Origin: Nitratireductor kimnyeongensis
GTDB taxonomy: Bacteria > Pseudomonadota > Alphaproteobacteria > Rhizobiales > Rhizobiaceae
DNA length: 64,000 bases
Assembly (NCBI RefSeq): GCF_019891395.1
Contig: NZ_CP078143.1
Span: forward strand, 434,001-498,000
Reading direction: 5' to 3'
Part shown: positions 1-8,090 of the stretch, piece by piece
Numbering within the stretch: position 1 is the stretch's first letter
How the letters are laid out: every line of letters begins with the position of its first letter
Notes under the pieces: generated by a model
The model's input: the letters and a program-made list of their open reading frames with translations, nothing else
Told to the model about the DNA's origin: nothing
Database searches by the model: none
Program-made: the position numbers and the translations under genes

Positions 1-627
1 GTGATCGCCATTCAGGCGGCACTGCGCCATGCGGAGGCGACCGGCCAGGGCCAGCACATCGACATGGCGCTGCTCGACAGTCAGGTCGCCGTGCTTGCCA
101 ACCAGAACATGAACTACCTTATCTCCGGCAACAGCCCGGTGCAGATGGGCAATGCGCATATGAACATTGCGCCCTATGAGGTGCTGCCGGTTAAGGACGG
201 GCACATCATCCTTGCCGTGGGCAATGACGGCCAGTTCCAGCGCTTCTGCAGGATCGTCGGGCTGGACGACCTGCAGGCAGACGAACGCTTTGCAACCAAC
301 CCGGCGCGCGTGGCCAACCGCGCAGCGCTGCGCGAACGCATCGTGGCCACGCTGGCGGGCTGGGAAAAGGGAGCGCTTTTGGGCGAGTGCGACGCAAACG
401 CGGTGCCGGCAAGTCCGATCAACACGATCGAGGAGATGTTCGACGACCCGCAGGTGAAGGCGCGCGGCATGCAGCTTTCCCTCGATGACGGGCACGGCAC
501 GGTGCTGCCCTCGGTGCGCTCCCCTATCAACCTTTCACAAACACCGCTCGCCTTTGAGCGGCCAAGCCCAAGGCTTGGCGAACACACGGCAGAGATCCTG
601 CGCGAAATCGGAGAAGACAGCGAATGA
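1..627 (+). CDS. CaiB/BaiF-family CoA-transferase, 3' part only
   Basis: This is the C-terminal half of a class III (formyl-CoA-transferase-like) CoA-transferase, which moves CoA between organic acids. The visible 208 residues match the end of a family that is usually about 380-410 residues long, so the start lies left of the window and the GTG at base 1 is probably internal. The segment reading GQHIDMALLDSQVAVLANQ is typical of the family's central part, and the C-terminus ends in the usual GEHTAEILREIG. Its stop overlaps the ATG of the next gene (ATGA), so the two are translationally coupled and probably share a pathway. The CoA acceptor cannot be told from this fragment. Confidence 0.88.
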   Translation: MIAIQAALRHAEATGQGQHIDMALLDSQVAVLANQNMNYLISGNSPVQMGNAHMNIAPYEVLPVKDGHIILAVGNDGQFQRFCRIVGLDDLQADERFATNPARVANRAALRERIVATLAGWEKGALLGECDANAVPASPINTIEEMFDDPQVKARGMQLSLDDGHGTVLPSVRSPINLSQTPLAFERPSPRLGEHTAEILREIGEDSE

Positions 628-2270
628 AGACCGGCGGCCAGCTTATCGTCGACAGCCTTGAAGCCAATGGCGTCGACCGCATCTTCAGCGTGCCGGGCGA
701 AAGCTACCTGGCGGTGCTCGACGCGCTTCACGATTCCAAGATCCGCAACATTGTCTGCCGTCAGGAAGGCGGCGCGGCGATGATGGCCGACTGCCACGGG
801 CGGCTGACCGGCCAGCCCGGCATTTGCTTCGTCACGCGCGGGCCCGGCGCAACCAACGCCTCGCCCGGCGTTCACATCGCCATGCAGGATTCCACACCGA
901 TGATCCTGTTCATCGGACAGGTGGCAAGCCACGCGCGTGAACGCGAGGCGTTTCAGGAAGTGGATTACCGCGCCTTTTTCGGCCCCATCGCCAAATGGGC
1001 GACCGAGATCGACAATGCGGCGCGGATTCCCGAAATCCTGACGCGCGCCTTCTCGGTCGCGACCTCCGGTCGCCCCGGCCCGGTGGTGATTTCGCTTCCC
1101 GAGGACATGCTGACCAGCGTGGTGGATGCGCCCGCACCACAGCCCTTCACGCCGGTTGAAACACGCCCGGGCGCAGCCGAGATGAAAGAGCTTGCCGCTC
1201 TCCTGAAAGATGCCAAGCGTCCCTTCGTCATTCTCGGAGGTTCGCGCTGGAACGAGAAGGCCGTGGCCGATTTCCAGAAGGCGGCGGAAGCGTGGGCCCT
1301 GCCCGTTGGCTGCTCGTTCCGCCGGCAAATGCTGTTCGATCATCTGCATCCCTCCTATGCGGGCGATGTGGGCATCGGCGCGAACCCGAAGCTTGCGGCG
1401 GCAATCAAGGAAGCCGACCTGGTGCTGCTCGTCGGTGGCCGGTTCAGCGAAATGCCGTCCTCCGACTACTCGCTCATCAAGAGCCCCTATCCCGAACAGA
1501 AGCTGGTGCATGTGCACACCGACGCCGGAGAACTGGGCCGCGTTTACCGCCCGACACTTGCGATCAACGCTTCGGCAACCGCTTTCGCGGAGGCATTTGC
1601 CGCACTTGCGCCGAGCGGCGCGCCATGGGCGGGAGAGACCGAGCGCCTGCATCAGGCCTATCTCGACTGGTCGACCCCGCCAAAGACCGGCCCCGGCGCG
1701 GTTCAGATGGGGCCGATCATGGAGTATCTGGAAAGCGTTCTGCCGGACGATGCGATCTTCACCAATGGCGCGGGCAACTACGCCACCTGGGTGCATCGCT
1801 TTCACCGATTCCGCCGTTTCGCCACGCAAGGCGCGCCGACCTCCGGTTCCATGGGCTACGGCACACCGGCGGCGGTGGCCGCGAAGGCGCTCTTTCCCGA
1901 ACGCCCGGTGCTGGCCTTTGCCGGTGACGGCTGCTTCATGATGAACGGGCAGGAATTCGCCACTGCCGTGCAGGAGAACCTGCCGATCATCGTGGTGGTG
2001 GTGAACAACGGCATTTACGGCACGATCCGCATGCATCAGGAGCGCGAATATCCCGGCCGCGTTTCCGGCACCTCGATCAACAATCCCGATTTCGCAGCGC
2101 TCGCCCGCGCCTATGGCGGGCATGGCGAAACGGTGGGGAAGACCGAGGACTTTGCCGCAGCCTTCGAGCGCGCGCAGGCAAGCGGGAAACCGGCACTGAT
2201 AGAGATCAAGCTCGACCCGGAAGCCATCACGCCCGCCAAGACGTTGACGGATATTCGCGAAAAGCGCTGA
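624..2270 (+). CDS. Thiamine-diphosphate enzyme, acetolactate-synthase-like
   Basis: A 548-residue ThDP-dependent enzyme of the acetolactate synthase/benzoylformate decarboxylase superfamily. The N-terminal pyrimidine-binding domain carries the catalytic Glu near residue 48 (RQEGGAAMMA). A central domain follows, and the C-terminal PP domain has the GDG...NN motif (GDGCFMMNGQEFAT then VVVNNGIYGT, residues about 433-465) that binds ThDP-Mg. Its start overlaps the stop of the CoA-transferase gene. A CoA-transferase beside a ThDP enzyme recalls the frc-oxc (oxalate) pair, but the sequence looks like the general acetolactate-synthase type rather than oxalyl-CoA decarboxylase. I therefore leave the substrate open (a 2-oxo acid). 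It is not the biosynthetic IlvB partner, because no small subunit follows. Confidence 0.85.
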   Translation: MKTGGQLIVDSLEANGVDRIFSVPGESYLAVLDALHDSKIRNIVCRQEGGAAMMADCHGRLTGQPGICFVTRGPGATNASPGVHIAMQDSTPMILFIGQVASHAREREAFQEVDYRAFFGPIAKWATEIDNAARIPEILTRAFSVATSGRPGPVVISLPEDMLTSVVDAPAPQPFTPVETRPGAAEMKELAALLKDAKRPFVILGGSRWNEKAVADFQKAAEAWALPVGCSFRRQMLFDHLHPSYAGDVGIGANPKLAAAIKEADLVLLVGGRFSEMPSSDYSLIKSPYPEQKLVHVHTDAGELGRVYRPTLAINASATAFAEAFAALAPSGAPWAGETERLHQAYLDWSTPPKTGPGAVQMGPIMEYLESVLPDDAIFTNGAGNYATWVHRFHRFRRFATQGAPTSGSMGYGTPAAVAAKALFPERPVLAFAGDGCFMMNGQEFATAVQENLPIIVVVVNNGIYGTIRMHQEREYPGRVSGTSINNPDFAALARAYGGHGETVGKTEDFAAAFERAQASGKPALIEIKLDPEAITPAKTLTDIREKR

Positions 2271-2296
2271 GCATCGTTGGCCAACGGCCATGGCAG

Positions 2297-2366
2297 CGCG
2301 TGCCTTCTCCCCCGCCCTTCGCCTTTCGGCAAGCTCAAGATGCTCAGGATGAGGGAGAAGGCAGAT
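2297..2366 (-). repeat. Intergenic palindromic element (REP/RIME-like), inverted copy
   Basis: Just 3' of the ThDP gene, this stretch reads on the minus strand as CTTCTCCCTCATCCTGAGC followed by a GAAGGGCGGGGGAGAAGG-like arm. It is the same type of element as the two direct repeats downstream, in the opposite orientation. No coding potential is apparent. Confidence 0.6.
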
Positions 2367-2455
2367 TGACCGTGCTATCTTTGATCAGGCGAGATTACGT
2401 TTGAAAGCCCACTGATAGGTTGGGTTCCGACTTGCTAAGTCCTCCCCTCCAACAC

Positions 2456-2581
2456 AGCCCTCATCCTGAGCTTGTCGAAGGGCGGGGGCGGCATGGCGCG
2501 TGCAGCGTAAAATCAATAAGAGCAGGCGCTTACCCCTCATCCCCCCGCCGGGACCTTCTCCCCGCTTGCGGGGAGAAGGAG
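2456..2581 (+). repeat. Intergenic mosaic repeat, copy 1 of a 126-bp direct repeat
   Basis: A 126-bp unit starting CAGCCCTCATCCTGAGC and ending in a CTTCTCCCCGC/GCGGGGAGAAG hairpin. It recurs nearly unchanged at 2708-2833. The unit joins two modules, the TCATCCTGAGC..TCGAAGGGCGGGG type and the CCCCTCATCC..ACCTTCTCCCCGC palindrome, as in rhizobial RIME/REP mosaics. With its second copy it fills most of the 571-bp gap between the ThDP gene and paaE. I see no gene in that gap. Confidence 0.85.
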
Positions 2582-2707
2582 TGCGTCATTGACGGCTCTC
2601 AGAAATGATACCCGCTGATCAGGCGGAATTTTGCGCTATTCGGGAAGCGAGCCGGGAGCTTGAACCGCCTATCCGAGGCGGTCGCAACGACACCACACGC
2701 ACCAACC

Positions 2708-2833
2708 CAGCCCTCATCCTGAGCCGGTCGAAGGGCGGGGGCGGCATGGAGGGTGCAGCGTGAAATCGATAAGAGCAGGCGCTTGCCCCTCATCCCCCTG
2801 CCGGGACCTTCTCCCCGCTTGCGGGGAGAAGGA
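2708..2833 (+). repeat. Intergenic mosaic repeat, copy 2 of a 126-bp direct repeat
   Basis: Second copy of the unit at 2456-2581, with only a few substitutions (for example GAGCCGG for GAGCTTG). It ends 8 bp before the paaE stop codon, so its terminal hairpin lies directly 3' of the paaABCDE message. It could work as a transcript end or stability element; that role is inferred from position only. Confidence 0.85.
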
Positions 2834-2841
2834 ACACGTCA

Positions 2842-3921
2842 TCAGGCCGCGTCGAAATCGAGAACCAGTTTCTTCTCCGTGGGGCGGGTCTGGCAGGCGA
2901 GCGTGAATCCGGCTTCCACTTCCCAGGGTTCCAGCGAAAAGTTCACGGCCATCTCCGATTGTCCCTCCACCACGCGGCAGCGGCAGGTGCAGCACATGCC
3001 GCCGGCGCAGGAGTAAGGCAACTCGATGCCGGCTTTGTGGGCCGCCTCAAGCACAGTGCCATCCGCATCCTGCATGGAAAAGCTGCGGCGCACGCCATCG
3101 ACCACGACTTCGACCGCAACACCTTCCTGAACCGCCTCGCGTGCAGCCTTTGACGCCTTGCGGGGCGCCGGCGCTTCACCGGAAGGCGTGAAGCGCTCGA
3201 AGCGGATACGGTCGCGCTCGACGCCCATGGCCTCAAGTGCGCCGGAGACAGCATCGATCATCTCGCCGGGGCCGCACAGGAAAACGCCGTCCATGGCGGC
3301 GGGCTCGATGAGGCCGCCATCGGCGAGTTCGCCCACGCGCGAAGCGTCGATGCGGCCGTTCAGAATGTCCACATCCTGCGTTTCGCGCGACAGGAGATGG
3401 ATCAGCGTGAAGCGGCCCATATAGCGGTCCTTGAGGTCGTTCAGTTCCTCAAGAAACATGATCGTCTCGGTGGAGCGGTTGCCATAGACCAGCGTGATCG
3501 TGCTGTCGAGCTCATGGGCGAGAACCGTGCGGGCGATGGAGAGCATCGGCGTGATGCCAGAGCCGGCGGCAAACAGAAGGTAATCGTGGCGCTCGCCCTT
3601 GAGCGCGGTAAAACGGCCCTGCGGCGGCATCACGCGGATCGTGTCGCCGACCGAAAGCACATCGTTGACGAAGGTGGAGAAGCGGCCATCGGCCACTTTC
3701 TTCACGCCGACGCGCAGATAGGGATCGCCGGGTGCGGAGCAAATGGAATAGGAGCGGCGGGCTTCCTTGCCATCAATGTCGGTGGCGAGCGTCAGATACT
3801 GGCCGGGCGTGAAGGCAAACGCCTCCGCCTGATCCGCCGGGATTTCGAAGGCGATCGCCACGGCATCAGGGGTCTGGCGTTCGATGGAAGCCACTTTCAG
3901 ATCGTGAAAACGCGGAACCAT
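2842..3921 (-). CDS. paaE: Phenylacetyl-CoA epoxidase reductase subunit PaaE
   Basis: A 359-residue reductase that passes electrons from NADPH to the diiron centre of the PaaABC epoxidase. The N-terminal two thirds form a ferredoxin-NADP reductase fold: RRSYSICSAPGD for FAD binding and LLFAAGSGITPM for NADP binding. The C-terminal domain is a plant-type 2Fe-2S ferredoxin with YSCAGGMCCTCRC and a last Cys in TLACQTRP. I chose the ATG at 3921, which begins MVPRFHDLKV as in homologues and has an AGGTGA just upstream. The open frame continues upstream but that part is paaD antisense. It is the last gene of the paaABCDE operon, 22 bp after paaD, and is followed by the 126-bp repeats. Confidence 0.95.
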   Translation of the reverse strand: MVPRFHDLKVASIERQTPDAVAIAFEIPADQAEAFAFTPGQYLTLATDIDGKEARRSYSICSAPGDPYLRVGVKKVADGRFSTFVNDVLSVGDTIRVMPPQGRFTALKGERHDYLLFAAGSGITPMLSIARTVLAHELDSTITLVYGNRSTETIMFLEELNDLKDRYMGRFTLIHLLSRETQDVDILNGRIDASRVGELADGGLIEPAAMDGVFLCGPGEMIDAVSGALEAMGVERDRIRFERFTPSGEAPAPRKASKAAREAVQEGVAVEVVVDGVRRSFSMQDADGTVLEAAHKAGIELPYSCAGGMCCTCRCRVVEGQSEMAVNFSLEPWEVEAGFTLACQTRPTEKKLVLDFDAA

Positions 3922-3943
3922 AGTCACCTCGGTCTGGGGTCTG

Positions 3944-4480
3944 TCAGATACATTTGAAATAGTCGAAAGGCTCGTGGCAGGTCTGGCAGCGGTAGAGTGC
4001 CTTGCAGGCCGTGGAGCCGAATTCGGAAATGCGCGCGGTCTCAAGCGAGCCGCAGCGTGGGCACGCCACTTGCGTCTCGCCAAACAGGGCGCGAATGGAG
4101 TTGGAGGCTTTCACGGGTGGCGCGATGCCATAGACGCGCAGCTTTTCGCGCCCCTCCTCCGTAATCCAGTCCGTCGTCCAGGCGGGCGAAATGACACGCT
4201 CCACGCGCGGTTCGAAACCGGCGTCACGCAGCGCCGTTTCCAACGCAAGTTCAATGGCGAGCACCGCCGGGCACCCCGTATAGGTGGGTGTGACGCGGGC
4301 GACGGCGACATCGCCATCCATCTCGACACCGCGCAGGATGCCGAGATCGGCAATGGTGACGGCGGGGATTTCCGGATCGACCACGGCGGCGGCGGCGCGA
4401 TAGGCGCGCACTTCCTTCTCCCCGCCTGCGGGGACAGACTGACCTGAAGAAAAGGCCGTCACCACCCTTTCGCCGATCAC
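3944..4480 (-). CDS. paaD: PaaD, maturation factor of the phenylacetyl-CoA epoxidase
   Basis: PaaD belongs to the MIP18/DUF59 family and is needed for an active PaaABCE epoxidase, probably for metal-cluster assembly. The DUF59 core is visible (VVDPEIPAVTIADLGILRGV and TPTYTGCPA). The C-terminus has a zinc-ribbon-like set of Cys (CPRCGSLE ... CKALYRCQTC). I place the start at a GTG overlapping the paaC stop (GTGA), giving 178 residues; a second GTG lies 5 codons further in. The first 25 or so residues do not look like PaaD: the DNA there is a CTTCTCCCCGC-CTGCGGGG palindrome of the same type as the intergenic repeats, which seems to have entered the 5' end of the gene. Confidence 0.88.
   Translation of the reverse strand: MIGERVVTAFSSGQSVPAGGEKEVRAYRAAAAVVDPEIPAVTIADLGILRGVEMDGDVAVARVTPTYTGCPAVLAIELALETALRDAGFEPRVERVISPAWTTDWITEEGREKLRVYGIAPPVKASNSIRALFGETQVACPRCGSLETARISEFGSTACKALYRCQTCHEPFDYFKCI
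4414..4437. repeat. REP/RIME palindrome inside the 5' end of paaD
   Basis: The stretch CCTTCTCCCCGC followed by CTGCGGGGACAG is the core hairpin of the intergenic repeats at 2456, 2708 and 19146. Here it lies in frame within the N-terminal codons of paaD (residues about 15-22, SGQSVPAGGEK). Confidence 0.7.
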
Positions 4481-5250
4481 CAACTCATCCCAGGATAGGT
4501 GCGCTGCATATATTGCAGCTCCGCAAGAAGGAAGCCCAGCGCCTCGCCATGGCGGCCCTGACGGCCGCCCGTCTGGCCATAGGGCGTTTTCACCCATTCA
4601 AGGCCAGCCTCGGCAAAAACCGGGCCTATGATGGCGTCGAAAGCAGGCCGCAGGGTGGACGGATCGGGCGCGATGCCGGCCTCGGCCACAGCCCGCGAAA
4701 CCCCGTCGCTCTCAAACAGCTCGTCCACATAGGGCGCCAGCGCCTCGACCGCCGCCTTCATGCGGCGCGTGCTTTCCTCTGTGCCATCGCCAAGGCGCAC
4801 CACCCATTCGCCGGCATGGCGAATGTGATAGGCGACTTCCTTCTCGGCCTTGGCGGCAATGCCGGCGAGATGCTCGTCGGTTGAGGTCATCATGGCCTGC
4901 CAGAGCGGCTGCATGAAGGCAGCGAAATAGAACTGGCGCAGCATCGTGTGCGCGAAATCGCCGTTCTGGCGCTCGGCCATAAGACAATTCACATACTCAC
5001 GCTCGCGGCGCACATAGGCCAGCTGGTCCTCGTCGCGACCCTTGCCCTCGACCTCGCCGGCATAATGGTAGAGCGACCGCGCCTGACCGATGAGATCGAG
5101 CGCCATGTTTGGCATGGCGAGATCTTCTTCCAGCATGGGCGCGTGACCGCACCATTCCGAAAGCCGGTGGCCAAAAATGAGATGATCATCGGCAAGCCGC
5201 AGCAGAAACGCCGTCAGCATCTCGCTGGAAACGGGAGAAGCGGCGGCCAT
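4477..5250 (-). CDS. paaC: Phenylacetyl-CoA epoxidase structural subunit PaaC
   Basis: PaaC is the non-catalytic helical subunit that pairs with PaaA in the ring-1,2-epoxidase of the aerobic phenylacetate pathway. The 257 residues show the ferritin-like four-helix pattern of the family (LRLADDHLIFGHRLSEWCG, DLIGQARSLYHYAG, HIRHAGEWVVRLGDGT). The ATG at 5250 overlaps the paaB stop (TGATG); a GTG one codon upstream is an equal alternative. Its own stop overlaps the paaD start. The tight overlaps paaB-paaC-paaD indicate coupled translation in one operon. Confidence 0.95.
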   Translation of the reverse strand: MAAASPVSSEMLTAFLLRLADDHLIFGHRLSEWCGHAPMLEEDLAMPNMALDLIGQARSLYHYAGEVEGKGRDEDQLAYVRREREYVNCLMAERQNGDFAHTMLRQFYFAAFMQPLWQAMMTSTDEHLAGIAAKAEKEVAYHIRHAGEWVVRLGDGTEESTRRMKAAVEALAPYVDELFESDGVSRAVAEAGIAPDPSTLRPAFDAIIGPVFAEAGLEWVKTPYGQTGGRQGRHGEALGFLLAELQYMQRTYPGMSW

Positions 5251-5537
5251 CACATATGCCCCACATCTTCGGGAATATCGTAGAAGGTCGGGTGACGGTA
5301 GACCTTGGAAAGAGACGGCTCGAAATTCTCATCCTTGTTTTCCGGGTCCGACGCGGTGATCGCGGAGGACGGCACAACCCAGATGGAGGTGCCCTCGCCC
5401 CGGCGCGTGTAGACATCACGCGCGGCCTGAAGCGCCATCACCTCGTCGGCGGCGTGAACCGAACCGCAATGCTTGTGGGCCAGCCCGTTGCGCGGGCGGA
5501 TGAAAACTTCCCAAAGAGGGATCAGGTTCTTGGTCAT
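5250..5537 (-). CDS. paaB: Phenylacetyl-CoA epoxidase subunit PaaB
   Basis: A small (95-residue) subunit of the PaaABCE complex, thought to bridge catalytic PaaAC pairs and the reductase. The start is the ATG at 5537 giving MTKNLIPLWEVFIRPRNGL, the standard PaaB N-terminus, 5 bp after the paaA stop. The family core HKHCGSVHAADEVMALQAARDVYTRR is split below the usual length limits but clearly present. An in-frame extension upstream is only the antisense of paaA and has no PaaB character. Confidence 0.95.
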   Translation of the reverse strand: MTKNLIPLWEVFIRPRNGLAHKHCGSVHAADEVMALQAARDVYTRRGEGTSIWVVPSSAITASDPENKDENFEPSLSKVYRHPTFYDIPEDVGHM

Positions 5538-5542
5538 GTGGC

Positions 5543-6538
5543 TCACTCCGCCGCCATTTTCGCCGCCTCGTGGCGGGCTTTCCGTTTTTCCGCATGGGCA
5601 AGGGCCGCCTCGCGCACCCATGCGCCATCGTCCCAGGCTTTCCGCCGGGCCTCAATGCGTTCGCGGTTCATGGGGCCATGCCCCTTCACCACGCGCCAGA
5701 ACTCGTCCCAGTCGATGGGGCCGAAATCGTAAGAGCCCTTCTCCTCGTTCCATTTCAGATCGGGATCGGGAAAGGTCAGGCCGATGAACTCGCCCTGCGG
5801 CACCGTTGCATCAACGAATTTCTGTCTGAGCTCGTCATTGGTGAAGCGCTTGATCTTCCACTTCATCGACTGGTCGCTGTGCTGGCTGTCGCTGTCGGGG
5901 GGGCCAAACATCATGAGCGAGGGCCACCACCAGCGGTTCAGCGCATCCTGCGCCATCTCCTTCTGCTCGGGCGTGCCACGCGCAAGCGTCATCATGATCT
6001 CGTAGCCCTGGCGCTGATGGAAGCTCTCTTCCTTGCACACCCGGATCATGGCGCGGGCATAGGGACCATAGGAACAGCGGCAGAGCGGGATCTGGTTCAT
6101 GATGGCAGCGCCATCCACCAGCCAACCAATCGCGCCGATATCGGCCCAGGTCTGGGTCGGGTAGTTGAAGATGGATGAATATTTTGCCTTACCGCTGAGG
6201 AGTTCCTCCGTCATTTCCTCCCGCGAAACGCCCAGCGTCTCAGCGGCGGAATAGAGATAGAGCCCGTGGCCGCCCTCATCCTGCACCTTGGCAAGCAGGG
6301 CCGCCTTGCGGCGCAGCGACGGCGCGCGTGTGATCCAGTTGCCCTCCGGCAGCATGCCGACAATCTCGGAATGCGCGTGCTGGCCGATCTGACGGACCAG
6401 CGTCTTGCGATAGCCCTCCGGCATCGGGTCGTTGGGCTCGATTTTCTCTTCGGCATCGACCCGCGCCTGAAAGGCGGCGAGAAAGGCCTCGTCTTCGGTG
6501 GTATCGGTTTTCGCACCGATAAGCCCTTGGCTATACAT
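5543..6538 (-). CDS. paaA: Phenylacetyl-CoA 1,2-epoxidase catalytic subunit PaaA
   Basis: The catalytic diiron subunit that epoxidises the ring of phenylacetyl-CoA with O2 and electrons from PaaE. At 331 residues it has normal length. The family blocks are present: [39 protein letters not shown] (second metal-ligand region, ExxxH type) and [14 protein letters not shown] (EExxH type). A strong GGAGGA lies 6 bases before the ATG. It is the first gene of paaABCDE, and the 118-bp gap to the divergent thioesterase gene must hold the promoters for both directions. Confidence 0.96.
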   Translation of the reverse strand: MYSQGLIGAKTDTTEDEAFLAAFQARVDAEEKIEPNDPMPEGYRKTLVRQIGQHAHSEIVGMLPEGNWITRAPSLRRKAALLAKVQDEGGHGLYLYSAAETLGVSREEMTEELLSGKAKYSSIFNYPTQTWADIGAIGWLVDGAAIMNQIPLCRCSYGPYARAMIRVCKEESFHQRQGYEIMMTLARGTPEQKEMAQDALNRWWWPSLMMFGPPDSDSQHSDQSMKWKIKRFTNDELRQKFVDATVPQGEFIGLTFPDPDLKWNEEKGSYDFGPIDWDEFWRVVKGHGPMNRERIEARRKAWDDGAWVREAALAHAEKRKARHEAAKMAAE

Positions 6539-6590
6539 CGCTCGTCCTCCATGCTCACGCGCGGCTCAGGGCGGGGCGTCAATCCGCTTC

Positions 6591-6639
6591 AAATGTGTAA
6601 CAAAAAATGCTTATGATGGCAATATTTCGTAACGCATTT
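6591..6639. promoter_or_regulatory. Inverted repeat in the paaA / thioesterase divergent promoter
   Basis: Two 11-bp arms, AAATGTGTAAC (6591-6601) and GTAACGCATTT (6629-6639), match in 9 of 11 positions as an inverted repeat with a 27-bp AT-richer spacer. They sit in the middle of the divergent gap, where an operator for a paa regulator would be expected. They do not resemble the 27681 palindrome. That they are a binding site is inferred only. Confidence 0.35.
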
Positions 6640-6656
6640 CTGGGGATCGGAGTAAA

Positions 6657-7088
6657 ATGAACACGCAATTTGAGGCCGAACAGGCGCTTGGCGCAGCAAG
6701 GGAAACGCTACAATCGGTCTTCGCGCCGTGGATCCAGGCGCTGGCAATCGAAGCGCTATCGGCAGACGAAACGGGTGTCGATTTCCACCTTCCGGAAAAT
6801 GCCGATCTGGTTCATGTGGGCGGGGTGATCTGCGGACAGGCAACGGCTTCCGCCGCCGACACCTGCGCCGTGGCAGCGCTTTCCGCCGCCAATGGCCGCT
6901 TTCGAACCTGCACCACGGTGGACATGACCACGCATTTCATCCGGCCCTTGAAGCCCGGTGCGGTTCTGATGCGCGTCGAGATCCTGTCGAATGGTCGGCG
7001 CATGGCCTATGTGCGGGTAGAGATGCGCGCTGAAGGCGACGCTCGCCTGGCCTTCACGGCGACCGGAGCCTATGCCTATCTGGAATAG
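6657..7088 (+). CDS. PaaI-like hotdog-fold thioesterase
   Basis: A 143-residue single hotdog-domain protein of the 4HBT/PaaI type, acting as a tetrameric acyl-CoA thioesterase. The core motif HVGGVICGQATASAADTCA corresponds to the family's HGG..A..AD region, and the C-terminal strand block VEILSNGRRMAYVRVEMRA is typical. It is divergent from paaA, so it is probably co-regulated. A true paaI lies next to paaK at 27738, so this is a second, more distant thioesterase, perhaps releasing CoA from dead-end aromatic CoA esters. GGAG lies 5 bases before the ATG. Confidence 0.8.
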   Translation: MNTQFEAEQALGAARETLQSVFAPWIQALAIEALSADETGVDFHLPENADLVHVGGVICGQATASAADTCAVAALSAANGRFRTCTTVDMTTHFIRPLKPGAVLMRVEILSNGRRMAYVRVEMRAEGDARLAFTATGAYAYLE

Positions 7089-7301
7089 AATAGGGCATTC
7101 AATCGGTTGAAACCGGACATGAATCGCGAGGCCAGTCGGTCTTCCGCAACGGAAACACAAAATTCCATAACCGGCTTTCTCGACCGATGAATTTCGCTTA
7201 GCATGAATCAAAGGAGGCACCCCACCACCGACAGCAGGCGATTTCTCCTGTGGCTGGCTATCGGCGGCAGGTCCATCCCGGTAAAAATGGATCCGTTCTG
7301 A

Positions 7302-8090
7302 ATGTCGATCATCACGCGCAACAACATAAAAGTCAGCGGCGAAGGCCAGACGCCGATGATCTTTGCCCATGGCTTCGGGTGTGATCAGAACATGTGGCGT
7401 TTCATTGCTCCGGAATTCGAGCGCGACCACAAGGTGATTTTGTTCGACCACGTAGGGGCGGGTCGCTCCGATCTTGCAGCATATGATCAAGCGAAATATG
7501 CCACGCTCGACGGCTATGCGGATGACATCGTCGAGATCTGCGAAGCCCTGAATGTTGAACACGGAGTTTTTGTCGGCCATTCGGTAAGCGCGATGATCGG
7601 AGCGCTGGCTTCAATCAAATCGCCCGGGCATTTCGAAAAACTCGTCTTGGTCTGCCCTTCCCCATGCTACCTCAATGACGGGGCGTATCAGGGCGGGTTT
7701 TCGCAGCAGCAACTGGAAGAATTGTTGGAGTTTCTCGACGAGAACCACATGGGCTGGTCGGCACAGATGGCTCCAATAATCATGGGGAACACCGAACGCC
7801 CTGAACTTTCCGAGGAGCTTGAAAACAGCTTCTGCCGCACCGACCCGGATATTGCCCGAAAGTTTGCACGCGCGACATTTCTATCAGACAATCGCGCAGA
7901 TCTTGCTTCCGTACCCTCACCGTGTCTTGTGCTGCAATGCAAAGAGGATGTGATCGCCGGTCAGCAGGTCGGAAAGTATGTGGAAGAGCACATTCCTGAA
8001 GCGCGACTGACCCTGCTTGATGCCTATGGACATTGTCCAAATCTCAGCGCACCCGATCAGGTGATCAAGGCCATGAGAGATTTTCTGTGA
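7302..8090 (+). CDS. RsbQ/KAI2-type alpha/beta hydrolase
   Basis: A 262-residue alpha/beta hydrolase resembling RsbQ of Bacillus and the plant karrikin/strigolactone receptors. The catalytic triad is visible: Ser94 in VGHSVSAMIG, Asp216 in LQCKEDVIAG and His244 in YGHCPNLSAP. The oxyanion region is FAHGFGCDQNMW and the DHVGAGRSD loop follows the RsbQ pattern. There is no signal peptide. The stop overlaps the GTG of a PAS histidine kinase gene, mirroring the rsbQ-rsbP arrangement in which the hydrolase supplies a small molecule to the partner's PAS domain. The substrate is unknown in the family as a whole. It looks like a dedicated signal-maker rather than a catabolic esterase, which is an inference from context. 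Confidence 0.85.
   Translation: MSIITRNNIKVSGEGQTPMIFAHGFGCDQNMWRFIAPEFERDHKVILFDHVGAGRSDLAAYDQAKYATLDGYADDIVEICEALNVEHGVFVGHSVSAMIGALASIKSPGHFEKLVLVCPSPCYLNDGAYQGGFSQQQLEELLEFLDENHMGWSAQMAPIIMGNTERPELSEELENSFCRTDPDIARKFARATFLSDNRADLASVPSPCLVLQCKEDVIAGQQVGKYVEEHIPEARLTLLDAYGHCPNLSAPDQVIKAMRDFL

Noticed and set aside
624..2270. Oxalyl-CoA decarboxylase, because of the CoA-transferase neighbour
   Set aside because: The sequence follows the general acetolactate-synthase pattern, and I see no residues that would make the oxalyl-CoA assignment safe.
174..2291. 705-codon open frame on the minus strand
   Set aside because: It lies wholly opposite the CoA-transferase and ThDP genes, which have clear family motifs. 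Its sequence is rich in Arg/His/Gly as expected for an antisense shadow of high-GC DNA.
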